Assembly: GCA_027309085.1 (NCBI GenBank)
Contig: DAIDDL010000019.1
Coordinates: 1 to 64,000 of the forward strand
Reading direction: 5' to 3'
DNA: 64,000 nt
From: Sulfobacillus sp.
GTDB lineage: Bacteria; Bacillota; Sulfobacillia; Sulfobacillales; Sulfobacillaceae
Of this stretch, positions 36,173 to 46,446 are shown piece after piece. Numbering within the stretch: position 1 is the first letter of the stretch; each line of letters opens with the position of its first letter. The notes beneath the pieces were generated by a model, which ran no database searches, was not told the origin of the DNA, and saw only the letters and a list, made by a program, of their open reading frames with translations. Made by a program: the position numbers and the translations under genes.

Positions 36173-37030
36173 CTAACGCAATGTGAACGTCCCCTCGCAG
36201 ACTTCCTGCGCCGGACCGGTCAGGAAAACATTGCCGCTCTTGTCATCCCATGACGCCTCAAGAATTCCTCCGGGCACTGTGACTTCAACATTGCGGGAGA
36301 CCCGCCCCGTCAACACGGCGGCGACCGTGGAGGCGGCGACGCCTGTGCCGCAAGCCATGGTCAGCCCGGCTCCCCGCTCCCAGTGCCTGATGCGCAGGCG
36401 GTGGAAGTCCACGATCTCCACCGAGTGCACGTTGGTGCGCCGGGGGAACATCGGGTGGTGTTCGATTTTTGTCCCCATCTCCTCCATGACCCTCGGGTCC
36501 CACAGGGGCCCGAAAACCATCACGTGGGGGTTTCCCATGGACACGCAAGTGACAGTCACCATGCTGCCGTCCACTTCCAGGGGCTCCTCAATGCACGTCG
36601 CGCTGGCGGTGCCAATCATCCCGATCTCACTGCGGCTCAGGCGGGGGGTGCCCATATTTACCCGGATGACGCGGGCCAGCCCGCCCTCGGCCGCAATCAC
36701 CTCCGGGTACAAGAGCCCTGCCCCGGTCTCAATCGCCTGGCCTGGCTCCAACTGGCCGCGGTCGTAGAGCCATTTGGCCAGAGCGCGCAAGCCGTTGCCG
36801 CACATTTCCGACTCAGACCCATCGGCGTTGAAAATGCGCATCCGCACCGGCGCGCTCTGGGACGGCGCAATCAGAATGATGCCGTCCGACCCCACCCCGA
36901 AGTGGCGGTCGCTCATGACCACCGCGTAATGGCTCCACACGCTGTCCGGCTGCTCTGCCATCATGCGGGTGTCGATAAACAGGTAATCATTTCCCAGGCC
37001 ATGCATCTTGGTAAAGCGCAGGGGTTCCAT
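36173..37030 (-). CDS. dapF: Diaminopimelate epimerase
   Basis: FTKMHGLGNDYLFID, ADGSESEMCGNGLRALAKW, MGNPHVMVFG, ACGTGVAAS. Confidence 0.96.
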   Translation of the reverse strand: MEPLRFTKMHGLGNDYLFIDTRMMAEQPDSVWSHYAVVMSDRHFGVGSDGIILIAPSQSAPVRMRIFNADGSESEMCGNGLRALAKWLYDRGQLEPGQAIETGAGLLYPEVIAAEGGLARVIRVNMGTPRLSRSEIGMIGTASATCIEEPLEVDGSMVTVTCVSMGNPHVMVFGPLWDPRVMEEMGTKIEHHPMFPRRTNVHSVEIVDFHRLRIRHWERGAGLTMACGTGVAASTVAAVLTGRVSRNVEVTVPGGILEASWDDKSGNVFLTGPAQEVCEGTFTLR

Positions 37031-37363
37031 GCTGCTCAATTTTCCCACCGTCCTTGTTGGCGAAGTTGCCACGCGGCAAATTTTTGTCTTTCAGTATAGT
37101 CGTTATCCCTGCTGCCGCATAGCGGCCGTGGGCTTTTGGCTCCCAATTTGCACGTTGGCCGCGGCCCGGTCTGCGGAGCATGCCCGCTCGTGGGCACGCA
37201 GTTCCCACGCGCCGTCCCCGCGCGGCGCTGGACAAACAGTACCGTCCGTTACGCAAAGAGAAGCCGCGTCAGAGCGCGGCTTCTCTCTAGCCCCAACACG
37301 GCGGCCACAACCTCTTTTGCGAAATACTGGCGCCGCCTTCGGGAAGGGGGATCCGCCCGGCGC

Positions 37364-40027
37364 TCACTGGGCGGACCTGCGCACCATCTGCCGGATGGGG
37401 CGGAGAACCACATCGCGGAAGGCCGCCAGCATTTGAATGAATCCGGAAGCCAGCACCACTACCAGCCAGTCTGACCAGCTTAGCGGGTCCGTTTTAAACA
37501 GTTCGCGCAGAGACGGCACATAGATAATCGCCACAAGCATGACAATGGATGACCCCACCGCCAACACGGCCCAGATATTGGAGAACAGCCCAATCTCGAG
37601 AAAACTCCGGTCTTCGGCGCGGGCATCAAACACATGGAACAGCTGGCTGAGAATCAATGTGCCGAGCGCCATGGTCCGGGCTTCCCGCAGCCCCATTCCC
37701 CAGACACTCATAGACCAGACAAACACCAGCAGGGTGCTTACCCCAATCAATATCCCGCGAAATGCGATCTTCGTGCCCAGTCCGCGGGCGAAGATGCTTT
37801 CGTTTGGGGACCGCGGCGGGCGGTCCATCACTCCGGGGCTCGGCGGGTCCACGCCCAGGGCCATGGCCGGCAGTCCGTCGGTGACCAGATTCACAAAGAG
37901 AATCTGGATAGGCAGCAAGGGCAGCGGCATTCCGAAAAACGCCGCCAGGAACATCACCAGCACTTCGCCCACATTGCAGGACAGGAGGTAGCGGATAAAT
38001 TTTCGGATGTTGTCGTAGATGGCGCGCCCTTCCTCAATGGCGCGCACAATTGTCGCGAAATTGTCATCCGTGAGAATCATGGCCGAGGCTTCTTTGGTCA
38101 CGTCCGTGCCGGTCTTTCCCATGGCGACCCCAATATCGGCCTCTTTCAGGGCGGGGGCGTCATTCACCCCGTCTCCCGTCATCGCCACCACATCGCCTTT
38201 GGCCTTCCATGCGCGCACCACCCGCAGCTTGTGAGGGGGGGACACCCGGGCATAGACGCGGATCTGAGCGACACGGGCGGCGAGTTCCTGGTCAGTGAGG
38301 CGGTCCAGCTCGGGTCCGGTGATAATTTCGTCACCCGGCCCGAGCATGCCCATCCGCTCGCCGATCGCCCGGGCAGTCTTGGGATGGTCCCCGGTAATCA
38401 TCACGGTGCGCAGTCCAGCCTTTTTGGCCTCCCGTATCGCCTGCACCGCCTCCGGCCGCGGCGGGTCAATCATTCCCACCAGACCCAAAAGCACCAGGTC
38501 CTGCTCCCAAGCCTCTTCGGGCTCATCGCCCCGGACCGGCCTGTAGGCCACAGCCAGCACCCGCAGCGCCTCGTCCGCCATCTGGTCGTTAGCCGCCTGC
38601 GCCTGCAGGCGCAGGCGGCGGTCCATGGGCAGGACCCGCTCATTGAGCTCCATGAAGCGGCAGCGCGGCAAAATGGCGTCGGGGGCGCCTTTCACGTAGA
38701 CCGCGCGGCGGTTTCTCCGGTCCGCGGCCATCACCGCCATGCGCTGGCGCTCCGATTCAAAAGGGATTTCGCCTTGCCGGATGTATTCCTTGCCGATATC
38801 TGCGGGGCTGACCCCACAGTCTTGCGCGGCCCACAGCAAAGCCACCTCAGTGGGGTCGCCTTTGGCTTGCCCGCTGTCGTGTCCCAGGGATTCGCCCGCG
38901 GACGCGTTGTTGCACAAGACGGCTCCCGTGAGCAATTTGCGGACGGTCAGCGAGTGCCCCGCATTCTCCCCCGGCTCCACTCTCTCCTCCCCGGCCCAGA
39001 TCGCGGTCACCGTCATCTGGTTTTTGGTCAGCGTGCCGGTTTTGTCCGTGCAAATCACGGTGGTGCAGCCGAGGGTCTCTACGGCGGGGAGGCGGCGGAC
39101 AATGGCATGCGCCCGGATCATGCGCTGGACTCCCAGCGCCAGAGCAATGGTCACAATCGCCGGCAGCCCTTCGGGAATCGCCGCCACCGCCAGGCTGACC
39201 CCGGTCAGAAACATCTGGTAGAGGGGCTCGCCCCGGAACAGCCCGGTAATGACCACAACCAGCACAATGAGGAGAGAAAGGTACACCAAAATCTTGCCAA
39301 GATGTTCCAGGCGCCGCTGCAAAGGTGTCTGGTCCTCCACCGCTTCCCGCATCAGGTGGGCAATGGTCCCCATTTCCGTATGCATCCCCGTCGCCACCAC
39401 CAAAGCCTGCCCGCGGCCATGGGACACAGAGGTTCCCATGTACACCATATTGCGGCGGTCCGCCACCGGGGCTTCAGGATCCGCCACCGGCGCCAGCGTC
39501 TTTCTCACACTCTGCGACTCTCCTGTCAGCGCTGCCTCGTCGGTTTTCAAACCCCAGACGGCCAGCAGGCGGCAGTCGGCAGGTATCCTGTCCCCGGCCT
39601 CGAGCTCGACAATGTCCCCCGGCACCAATTCTTCAGCCGGGATTGTCTTGACGGCGCCGTCGCGCAGCACATGCGCTTCTGGCGCGGTCAGCTGTTTCAG
39701 GGTCTCCACAGATTTTTCCGCACGGTACTCCTGGATGAATCCCAGAGCGGCATTCATCAGCACAATGGCCAGAATCGTGACCGCATCGCCCACTTCGCCA
39801 AGGAGGAAAGACACGATAGTGGCGCCAATCAAGACCAAAACCATAAAATCCCGAAATTGGCTGAGAAATATGCTCCACCAGGGCGTTTTCCGGGCTGCCT
39901 GAATTGCATTCAAGCCAACCTCGCGCAGCCTGGTCCCGGCCTCGGACTGGCTCAGACCACGGTCAGCCGCGGACCGCAATTGCATCAGTGCTTCTTCGCC
40001 TGTTAAGGTATGCCACAGCTCGGCCAC
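37364..40027 (-). CDS. P-type (Ca2+-type) cation-transporting ATPase
   Basis: VAAIPEGLPAIVTIALALG, CTTVICTDKTGTLTKNQMTV, VAMTGDGVNDAPALKEADIGVAMG. Confidence 0.94.
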   Translation of the reverse strand: MAELWHTLTGEEALMQLRSAADRGLSQSEAGTRLREVGLNAIQAARKTPWWSIFLSQFRDFMVLVLIGATIVSFLLGEVGDAVTILAIVLMNAALGFIQEYRAEKSVETLKQLTAPEAHVLRDGAVKTIPAEELVPGDIVELEAGDRIPADCRLLAVWGLKTDEAALTGESQSVRKTLAPVADPEAPVADRRNMVYMGTSVSHGRGQALVVATGMHTEMGTIAHLMREAVEDQTPLQRRLEHLGKILVYLSLLIVLVVVITGLFRGEPLYQMFLTGVSLAVAAIPEGLPAIVTIALALGVQRMIRAHAIVRRLPAVETLGCTTVICTDKTGTLTKNQMTVTAIWAGEERVEPGENAGHSLTVRKLLTGAVLCNNASAGESLGHDSGQAKGDPTEVALLWAAQDCGVSPADIGKEYIRQGEIPFESERQRMAVMAADRRNRRAVYVKGAPDAILPRCRFMELNERVLPMDRRLRLQAQAANDQMADEALRVLAVAYRPVRGDEPEEAWEQDLVLLGLVGMIDPPRPEAVQAIREAKKAGLRTVMITGDHPKTARAIGERMGMLGPGDEIITGPELDRLTDQELAARVAQIRVYARVSPPHKLRVVRAWKAKGDVVAMTGDGVNDAPALKEADIGVAMGKTGTDVTKEASAMILTDDNFATIVRAIEEGRAIYDNIRKFIRYLLSCNVGEVLVMFLAAFFGMPLPLLPIQILFVNLVTDGLPAMALGVDPPSPGVMDRPPRSPNESIFARGLGTKIAFRGILIGVSTLLVFVWSMSVWGMGLREARTMALGTLILSQLFHVFDARAEDRSFLEIGLFSNIWAVLAVGSSIVMLVAIIYVPSLRELFKTDPLSWSDWLVVVLASGFIQMLAAFRDVVLRPIRQMVRRSAQ

Positions 40028-40138
40028 ACCTATCCCTCCTGTCCCATTCGGATAATTCCTATGTCCGCAGGGACAAGATCAGAACGCGTGCGCCAAATGG
40101 CTGGCTGTTTGGGGCCAGCAAGTATTTCAAGGGCCATC

Positions 40139-41377
40139 CTACAGGGCGATGCCCTCCGCCTGCTCGGGGCCCGCTGACTTCACCCGCTTCACCACTTGAC
40201 CTAAAGCTAGAGCCATGGCCACACTCACCGCCGCCAGCACAACAAATCCCGCCCCGAACTGCGGGGGGCGGATCACGGCCCCGAAAATGGGAGGGCCCAG
40301 GATAATCCCGATATTCTCGCCGATGATGACGATGGACATCGCGAGGGGCAGGTCACGGGGCGTGAGAGCCACCCGCCCGGGCGCGGCAAAAATCAGGGTA
40401 GGAATCACCCCGCCCAGAGCGCCGGTCAGAAAACTGGCGGCCAGCATGATGGCAAAGGGACTGTAAGCCAGCACGACCCACAGTGCAGCCAGGATCCAGG
40501 CGGGGAGGACAAACACCAGATACCAGCGTGTGCGGGGGTGGCCTAAGGCCACTCCTGAGAGAATATTGAACCCCGCGTTGACTACGCTGATCAGGGCGGC
40601 CAGCAGTCCGGCGGTGACGAGTGTCATATGAAACCGTTCCGTGAAAAAAGTAGTGACCCAGGTGTTGAAGGCGAAAAAAGAAAAAGTGAAACAGGCAAAC
40701 GCGAGACCGACCCACAACATCGGCACCAGCACCTGGCGGGAAATGCCAGGGCTCTGCGGGGCATCCCCCAAGACGCCCGGGCGCGCGGGCGGCTCCATGC
40801 GGAGCGCCGCCATAGCCAGGAAAGCCGCGAGGTCACACACGGTCAGCACCAGTTCCAGGGGCCGCACGGACAGATTCGTAACCAGGTGCGGGGCTGCGAC
40901 AAACATCACCACACTGCCCACCGGCACCCATGTCGCCCACACCCCCATCGCCTTGGCGGCATGCCGGGCCGGCACCTGCTGGGAAATCGCAGCGGGGGCG
41001 GCCACAGAAATCAGCCCGAAACCCATTCCCGAAACAAACCGGGCCGCCAGCACCGCCCCGAAGTCAGCCTGCCCGTAACCCACAATGAGGGCCAAGGCCC
41101 CCGCGGCGGACAGTCCAAGCCCGGCCATTCCCGTGGCCTTGGCCCCAAAGCGGTGAGTCAGCGAGCCTGCTGGCAAGGCTGTAATGACAGTAGCCAGCGC
41201 GAAAAGAGACATCAAAAGTCCGGCGGACGGCGCCAGTATATGCAGGTGGCGCTGAAAAATCGGAGTCAGCGGGGGAATGGAAAATTCCGTCATCGTCCCC
41301 GCCAGACCCACCATGTAGCATACCGCCACGATGATAACCACTCGGTACCTCACGGCATCCTCCCCTGAACTTGACAT
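40139..41377 (-). CDS. MFS transporter
   Basis: About 12 hydrophobic segments; SLTHRFGAKATGMAGLGLSAAG A-motif-like loop. Confidence 0.85.
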   Translation of the reverse strand: MSSSGEDAVRYRVVIIVAVCYMVGLAGTMTEFSIPPLTPIFQRHLHILAPSAGLLMSLFALATVITALPAGSLTHRFGAKATGMAGLGLSAAGALALIVGYGQADFGAVLAARFVSGMGFGLISVAAPAAISQQVPARHAAKAMGVWATWVPVGSVVMFVAAPHLVTNLSVRPLELVLTVCDLAAFLAMAALRMEPPARPGVLGDAPQSPGISRQVLVPMLWVGLAFACFTFSFFAFNTWVTTFFTERFHMTLVTAGLLAALISVVNAGFNILSGVALGHPRTRWYLVFVLPAWILAALWVVLAYSPFAIMLAASFLTGALGGVIPTLIFAAPGRVALTPRDLPLAMSIVIIGENIGIILGPPIFGAVIRPPQFGAGFVVLAAVSVAMALALGQVVKRVKSAGPEQAEGIAL

Positions 41378-41393
41378 CTGGACCAGCCCCGCG

Positions 41394-42359
41394 TCAGCCC
41401 CATGGGCGAATGACCCCCCTTTCGTGTTCCTGGCCCTGACTGATGCGGCGGTATAATTCCCTGGCGCCGCTCAGGTCGGCCACGGCCAGCTCCGGTTGGA
41501 ACAGCCCGCCGGGACGGAGTTCTTCGGTGACGCGCAAGAGAATCCGCTGGCTCTCGGCCAAACTGAACTGCAAAGAATCCACCCCGGTCAGCTGCGCCTG
41601 GCTGTGATAGAAATCGACCAGGTCAAAGGAGACCATCCGGGAGCCGGAAGATGCCAGCACTACCATCCTGCCATTTTTCCCCAGACACGCGGCGTGAGAC
41701 GCGAATGACTCCCCGCCAACCGCATCAAACACCACATCGGCGCCCCGTCCCCCCGTCACCTCCATGACTGCTCCCCGCAACTCCTGGCGGGTGGTGTCCA
41801 CAAAAGCATCCAGGGGAAGAGCCCTGAGAGCCTCCGGCCTCCGCCCCACCCCGATCACCCGGGCGTGTTGGGCCCGTGCCAGAGAAAGCGCCGCCAGACC
41901 CACAGCCCCCGTCACTCCGGCAATCACCACCGTCTCGTCAGGCTCCAGGCGGGCCTGGCCCATCAGTCCCTGCCAGGCCGTGGTATAGGGAACGCCCATC
42001 GCCGCCAGCCTGTCGTCGCTCAGACCATCTGGAGACAGCACCAGAGCTTCTTCCGGGACAGCGAGGTACTGGGCATGGGATCCCGGCCGGACAAACCCTA
42101 ACGGGGCTCCTGACCCGAATACCCGCCGCGCACGCCATAAACCGGGGCCTTCTTCCACTATGCCCGCAAAGTCCCGGCCCGGAATGCAGGGGAAAATCGT
42201 CTGGGGAAAATGTCCCTGCGCATTTTTCGTGTCGCTCACATTAATGCCTGCCGCAGCCACTTTCACTATCACTTCCCCGCTCCGGGGCCGCGGGTCCGGC
42301 ACCGCGGCCACCGTCATTCCCGACCAGGGGCCCGGTTGGGCAATCAGCAATGCTTGCAT
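41394..42359 (-). CDS. Zinc-type alcohol dehydrogenase-like / quinone oxidoreductase (MDR family)
   Basis: VAAAGINVSDTKNAQG, PGRDFAGIVEEG, VIAGVTGAVGLAALSLARA, GADVVFDAVGG. Confidence 0.88.
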   Translation of the reverse strand: MQALLIAQPGPWSGMTVAAVPDPRPRSGEVIVKVAAAGINVSDTKNAQGHFPQTIFPCIPGRDFAGIVEEGPGLWRARRVFGSGAPLGFVRPGSHAQYLAVPEEALVLSPDGLSDDRLAAMGVPYTTAWQGLMGQARLEPDETVVIAGVTGAVGLAALSLARAQHARVIGVGRRPEALRALPLDAFVDTTRQELRGAVMEVTGGRGADVVFDAVGGESFASHAACLGKNGRMVVLASSGSRMVSFDLVDFYHSQAQLTGVDSLQFSLAESQRILLRVTEELRPGGLFQPELAVADLSGARELYRRISQGQEHERGVIRPWG

Positions 42360-42542
42360 CGAGGCTCCACTCCTTTTGCTCCCTCTTGAACTTTTACAGC
42401 CCAGTATAGCAAACTGGGATTCTCCCGGTCTTGAGTCGGCGGGGCTCCCAACTTGCCGAAAGAATTCACGGGCGGCAATTGCCCCGGGGTCAAACCCGCG
42501 GGGACGGTTCGGAGCCAGCGGCAGCTCACCGAAGATGGGAAG

Positions 42543-42575
42543 AAAAAGACGGCAGCTGTGGCTGCCGTCTTTTTC
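42543..42575. terminator. Bidirectional rho-independent terminator
   Basis: AAAAAGACGGCAGCTGTGGCTGCCGTCTTTTTC. Confidence 0.85.
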
Positions 42576-42587
42576 CTGCTATGTAGG

Positions 42588-42950
42588 CTACATATTGCTC
42601 GCAATCTTGTTGCGCACAGCTGGGTCGCTGTGACTGAGAGCCTCCTGCAGCAGCTTCATGTCCCGCTCGGCCAGATTCTTGGGCAGCTCTGCGGCCGATT
42701 TCATGCGCATTGCCAAAAAGGGTTTAAGGGCCGTATCAGGCAGGTTGGCAGCCAGTTTAAGATTCGTCGAGCACAGATTGAGATACTGGCTGTCTGTCGC
42801 CTTTTCCGCCATTTTACCGATCAGGTCCTTAAAGACGGCAATTTGATCATGTTCGGGCATGGCCATCACCTGCTCAAAAACTTTGCCCATGGTAGCCTCC
42901 CGCTCCGGTGCCGCCATAGAGCCCACGGCCAGAACGTCTAATTCCTCCAT
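42588..42950 (-). CDS. Hypothetical protein (about 120 aa)
   Basis: Complete ORF between a terminator and an upstream intergenic region; no recognised family. Confidence 0.6.
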   Translation of the reverse strand: MEELDVLAVGSMAAPEREATMGKVFEQVMAMPEHDQIAVFKDLIGKMAEKATDSQYLNLCSTNLKLAANLPDTALKPFLAMRMKSAAELPKNLAERDMKLLQEALSHSDPAVRNKIASNM

Positions 42951-43161
42951 ATTTTTCCCTCCTATCGCAGTGCATCCAATCTGCTATCAGTGTACTACAA
43001 GGGCTGCCTGGCAAGGCCATGTTCACAATTTTTCGGGTATCCCTCACATCGCCCGAACTCCCTGTCAAGTCTAGCCACTTTTCCGGAAATGTATCCCTTT
43101 AACCAAGGCGTTCGGGGAGGCCATGGGGGCCTCTGGCCGGCGGGAAGGTGCGCGGGGCCAA

Positions 43162-43190
43162 GAAAAAAGCCCCTAACATGAGTTAGGGGC
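43162..43190 (-). terminator. Rho-independent terminator of citrate synthase gene
   Basis: Minus strand GCCCCTAACTCATGTTAGGGGCTTTTTTC. Confidence 0.85.
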
Positions 43191-43227
43191 GCCGGGGCCG
43201 CAAAAACCAGTACCGATCGGGCGGCTT

Positions 43228-44355
43228 TTAGCGGTCCGCCAAAGGTACAAATGTCTGGTGGCTGGGGCCGGTGTAGTCCGCCCGGGGACGGATAATCCGG
43301 TTATGCCGGTACTGTTCGAGAATATGTGCGGTCCACCCGGCAATCCGGCTGACGGCGAACACCGGGGTGAAGAGCTCGCTTTCGATGCCCATCAGGGCAT
43401 AAACCGACCCCGAATAGAAATCGACATTGGGATATAGGGATTTCTTCGCCTGAATGTGCTGGCGCACCGCTTCCAGCAAGTCGTAATAGTGCAGGTTTTG
43501 GGCTTTCTCTCCCAAATCGTGCGACAGGCGCCGCAATATCTTGGCGCGAGGGTCTTCGGTCTTGTACACGCGGTGCCCGAATCCCATAATTTTTTCATGG
43601 TTGGCCAAGGCTTTGTCGAGCCATGGGTCCACGTTCTCCACCGTGCCAATTTTATCCACCATCAGCATCACCTGTTCGTTGGCGCCTCCGTGCAGGGGCC
43701 CTTTCAGGGTGCCGATAGCTGACGTGACGGCTGAGTACAGGTCAGTCAGGGTCGCTGCTGTCACACGCGCCGCAAAGGTTGAGGCGTTGAGCTCGTGGTC
43801 CGCGTGGAGCACTAAAGCCGTGTTGAAAATGTGGGCATCCAGCTCGGGTGGACGCTCCCCTTTGAGCATATACAAGAAGTTTTCAGCGAGAGACAGATTC
43901 GCATCGGGCGCAACCGGAACCTGTCCCTGATGGTGGCGTTCGAACGCCGCGACCATCGTCGGCACCTGGGCGACCAGCCTCATGGCTTTCCGGTAGCTGG
44001 CTTCATACGAGTTGTCATGGGAATCCGGATCATAAATTCCCGCCAAGCTGACGGCGGTGCGCAACGCATCCATGGGATTAGTCCTGTCAGGCAGTGACAT
44101 CAGCAAATCAGAGACGGGCTTGGCCAAAGGCCGCATGGCCCCAAGCGTCTTGGTGAACTCATCAAGCTGCTTGCGGTTGGGCAGGTGCCCCTCCCAGAGC
44201 AGATACACCACCTCTTCAAAGCTGGTCTGCTCCGCCAGGTCCTCCACACTGTAGCCTTGGTAGACCAGGCGCCCTTCCTTGCCATCGATGAAACAGATTT
44301 CTGAGGTGCCGGCTACGACGTCTTCCAGGCCTTCTTTAAATTCCACATCAGACAT
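43228..44355 (-). CDS. citZ: Citrate synthase
   Basis: VYQGYSVEDLAE, HADHELNASTFAARV, GPLHGGANEQVM, MGFGHRVYKTEDPRA. Confidence 0.95.
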   Translation of the reverse strand: MSDVEFKEGLEDVVAGTSEICFIDGKEGRLVYQGYSVEDLAEQTSFEEVVYLLWEGHLPNRKQLDEFTKTLGAMRPLAKPVSDLLMSLPDRTNPMDALRTAVSLAGIYDPDSHDNSYEASYRKAMRLVAQVPTMVAAFERHHQGQVPVAPDANLSLAENFLYMLKGERPPELDAHIFNTALVLHADHELNASTFAARVTAATLTDLYSAVTSAIGTLKGPLHGGANEQVMLMVDKIGTVENVDPWLDKALANHEKIMGFGHRVYKTEDPRAKILRRLSHDLGEKAQNLHYYDLLEAVRQHIQAKKSLYPNVDFYSGSVYALMGIESELFTPVFAVSRIAGWTAHILEQYRHNRIIRPRADYTGPSHQTFVPLADR

Positions 44356-44511
44356 GGTTATTGGCCTCCTTTATCTTTTGTTGCTGGACCAAAAAGATTT
44401 GCAAGCTTAAAAAGATTGACCCCGACAAATAAATTGTAAGCCGGACGATCTGATCTGGCACCGGATCGTCCGCGGCCTCATCCATACTCGTAATCTTCTG
44501 TCAAAAAAATG

Positions 44512-44814
44512 TCAGGAATTCACGGGGTCGGGTTCGAACAGCCATGCTTGCTGGCCGTCGATCTGCATTCCGGTTGGGGGCAGAGACCCCCGGCGCATAT
44601 GCCTTTGCACCTGGTCCAGCACAAAGTCCTTCATCCGCGCCTCCTGGTCAGCAGCCGACAGCCCTGCGGGCGCCTTGGGCACATCGACCACCCGGGCCAC
44701 ATAGCGCTCCTTCCTGTACACGCCCTCGAACACCCGCATCTCCACAGTCCAGTGATCCTCGTGTGTCCCCACCGCCAACACTTCAATAGCCACTGCCATC
44801 GCCCCTCGCATCAT
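44512..44814 (-). CDS. Hypothetical protein
   Basis: Complete ORF; MAVAIEVLAVGTHEDHWTVEMRVFEGVYRKERYVARV. Confidence 0.5.
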   Translation of the reverse strand: MMRGAMAVAIEVLAVGTHEDHWTVEMRVFEGVYRKERYVARVVDVPKAPAGLSAADQEARMKDFVLDQVQRHMRRGSLPPTGMQIDGQQAWLFEPDPVNS

Positions 44815-44883
44815 AGTTCGCCCGCCGCGGTGTCTGCGGGAGAGAAAAAGCTCTCCACCATTCTTTCCCTGATATTTTAGCGC

Positions 44884-45468
44884 CTAGGGGCAGGGAAGAG
44901 AATCATCCAATCCCCATGCCGTCCAAAATATCCGTTCAATTTCGAGGGCGGCTTGCGCCAGGTCCAAGTCCTGGTCCTGGCGGACCCACACTCCCACTAT
45001 TTCCGCCAGCGCGCCGACCCAGCCGTGAGACCCGATCACGGCCTGCGTCCGGTCCAGCCCGCAGTCCACCAGGTCATTGACGATGAAGGCGCTGAATGCC
45101 TCCCGCACCCGCCACATCCTGTCCTCAAATAAAGGGTCCGCGCCAGCGCCCCGCACCAGCACCACCTGCGCCAATTCGTAGTCCCGGCGGAACACTTCCA
45201 CGGCCGCACCCAACGATCTTTTCAGTTTCTCGGCCGGATTATCCACCCCCGCCCGGGCCTTCATAATATATTCCATCACGTGGGTGTACAGCTGCTCCAC
45301 CAGCGCCAGAAAACAGTCCTCTTTACTCGCAAAATACAGATAAAAAGTTCCGGTGGCGCACTGGGCCTGGTCCGCAATCGCGCGGATGGTGGCCTGGTGA
45401 TATCCATAGCGGCCGAATATCGTCTGCGCCGCCTTTAATAAGTCTTCTTTCCGTCCATGTTCGTCCAC
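44884..45468 (-). CDS. TetR/AcrR family transcriptional regulator
   Basis: LLKAAQTIFGRYGYHQATIRAIADQAQCATGTFYLYFASKEDCFLALVEQL HTH. Confidence 0.92.
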   Translation of the reverse strand: MDEHGRKEDLLKAAQTIFGRYGYHQATIRAIADQAQCATGTFYLYFASKEDCFLALVEQLYTHVMEYIMKARAGVDNPAEKLKRSLGAAVEVFRRDYELAQVVLVRGAGADPLFEDRMWRVREAFSAFIVNDLVDCGLDRTQAVIGSHGWVGALAEIVGVWVRQDQDLDLAQAALEIERIFWTAWGLDDSLPCP

Positions 45469-45537
45469 GGCTCTTTTCCCTTTCCCTAGCGACTATTGCT
45501 ATAATACAAAGTAATACAAGGTAGAGGGAGTCGTCCA

Positions 45538-46062
45538 TTGCTAAGGAATCGTATCCGGCGTGTCCCTGTCACGGTGCGGGGCACCCATTATATTCATGAG
45601 TACCTGATCCTACCCGATGTATGTGCGGTAATTGCGGAGATCCCGGAGGGTGTGATTTTGGTCGAGCAGTTCCGCCCCGCTCTGGGCAGGAAAATTTTGG
45701 AACTGCCGGCAGGCCGGCTGCGCCGGGGAGAAGACCCGGTTCAGGGCGCGCGGCGGGAATTGCAGGAAGAAACGGGATACCAGGCGGGGGACATGCGGCT
45801 GCTGTCGCGGTTCTACCCTTCAGTCGGGCTGTCGCGCCACAAAGTGCATCTGTACTACACGGTCAACCCGCAGCCTGGCCCCACCAACTGGGACCCAACG
45901 GAAGAGATCGACGTCAAAATCATTCCGGTCAGCGAGGTGCCCAACTTGCTGATTGAGGGCCGCGCCGCGGACGCCAAAACGCACCTGGGCCTGGTGTACT
46001 TCCTGAATGCCCGGGGCTGGCTGCTGCAGCGCGGGCGCTGGCGCCCGGTGCAGGACGCTTAG
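45538..46062 (+). CDS. NUDIX hydrolase (ADP-ribose pyrophosphatase-like)
   Basis: ELPAGRLRRGEDPVQGARRELQEETGYQAG Nudix box. Confidence 0.92.
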   Translation: MLRNRIRRVPVTVRGTHYIHEYLILPDVCAVIAEIPEGVILVEQFRPALGRKILELPAGRLRRGEDPVQGARRELQEETGYQAGDMRLLSRFYPSVGLSRHKVHLYYTVNPQPGPTNWDPTEEIDVKIIPVSEVPNLLIEGRAADAKTHLGLVYFLNARGWLLQRGRWRPVQDA

Positions 46063-46185
46063 AGGCCTCCGGGGTAATTGGCCTCCCGGCGAGCGCATTT
46101 TTGCGATAAAATATGAAGGGTAAAGGCTTCAGGCGCTTTTACCCTGATAAACGCAGGTAACCCGTGGAGAGAGGGATGGAGCACC

Positions 46186-46434
46186 ATGACGTGCGAGCAT
46201 TGCGGCAGCATTATCAGTCCCGGCGGGGATAGTTGTCCACAGTGCGGGTTTGAGGTTCCTAAACCTGCGCCGCCCAAGAAAACAGCGAAGGTTGTGCCCT
46301 TCCGCCCGCGTAAAAAGAGCCGGCGCCCGGCTCCGGCGAAGCGGCGCCCAGCTGGCGGCACTTTTTTATGGTGGTTTATTGCGATTATCGCCGCGGCCGT
46401 AATCTTGCCGTATCTCGTGCCTATGCATCCCTGA
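46186..46434 (+). CDS. Zinc-ribbon single-TM small protein
   Basis: CEHCGSIISPGGDSCPQCGFEVP plus C-terminal TM WWFIAIIAAAVILPYLVP. Confidence 0.75.
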   Translation: MTCEHCGSIISPGGDSCPQCGFEVPKPAPPKKTAKVVPFRPRKKSRRPAPAKRRPAGGTFLWWFIAIIAAAVILPYLVPMHP

Positions 46435-46446
46435 GCAGCAGCCGTG

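Noticed and set aside
37008-37436. Plus-strand ORFs in the dapF-ATPase intergenic region
   Set aside because: Low-complexity translation overlapping the palindrome; no homology recognised.
37634-40006. 790-aa plus-strand ORF
   Set aside because: Exactly antisense to the P-type ATPase; His/Gln/Arg-rich composition typical of a shadow frame.
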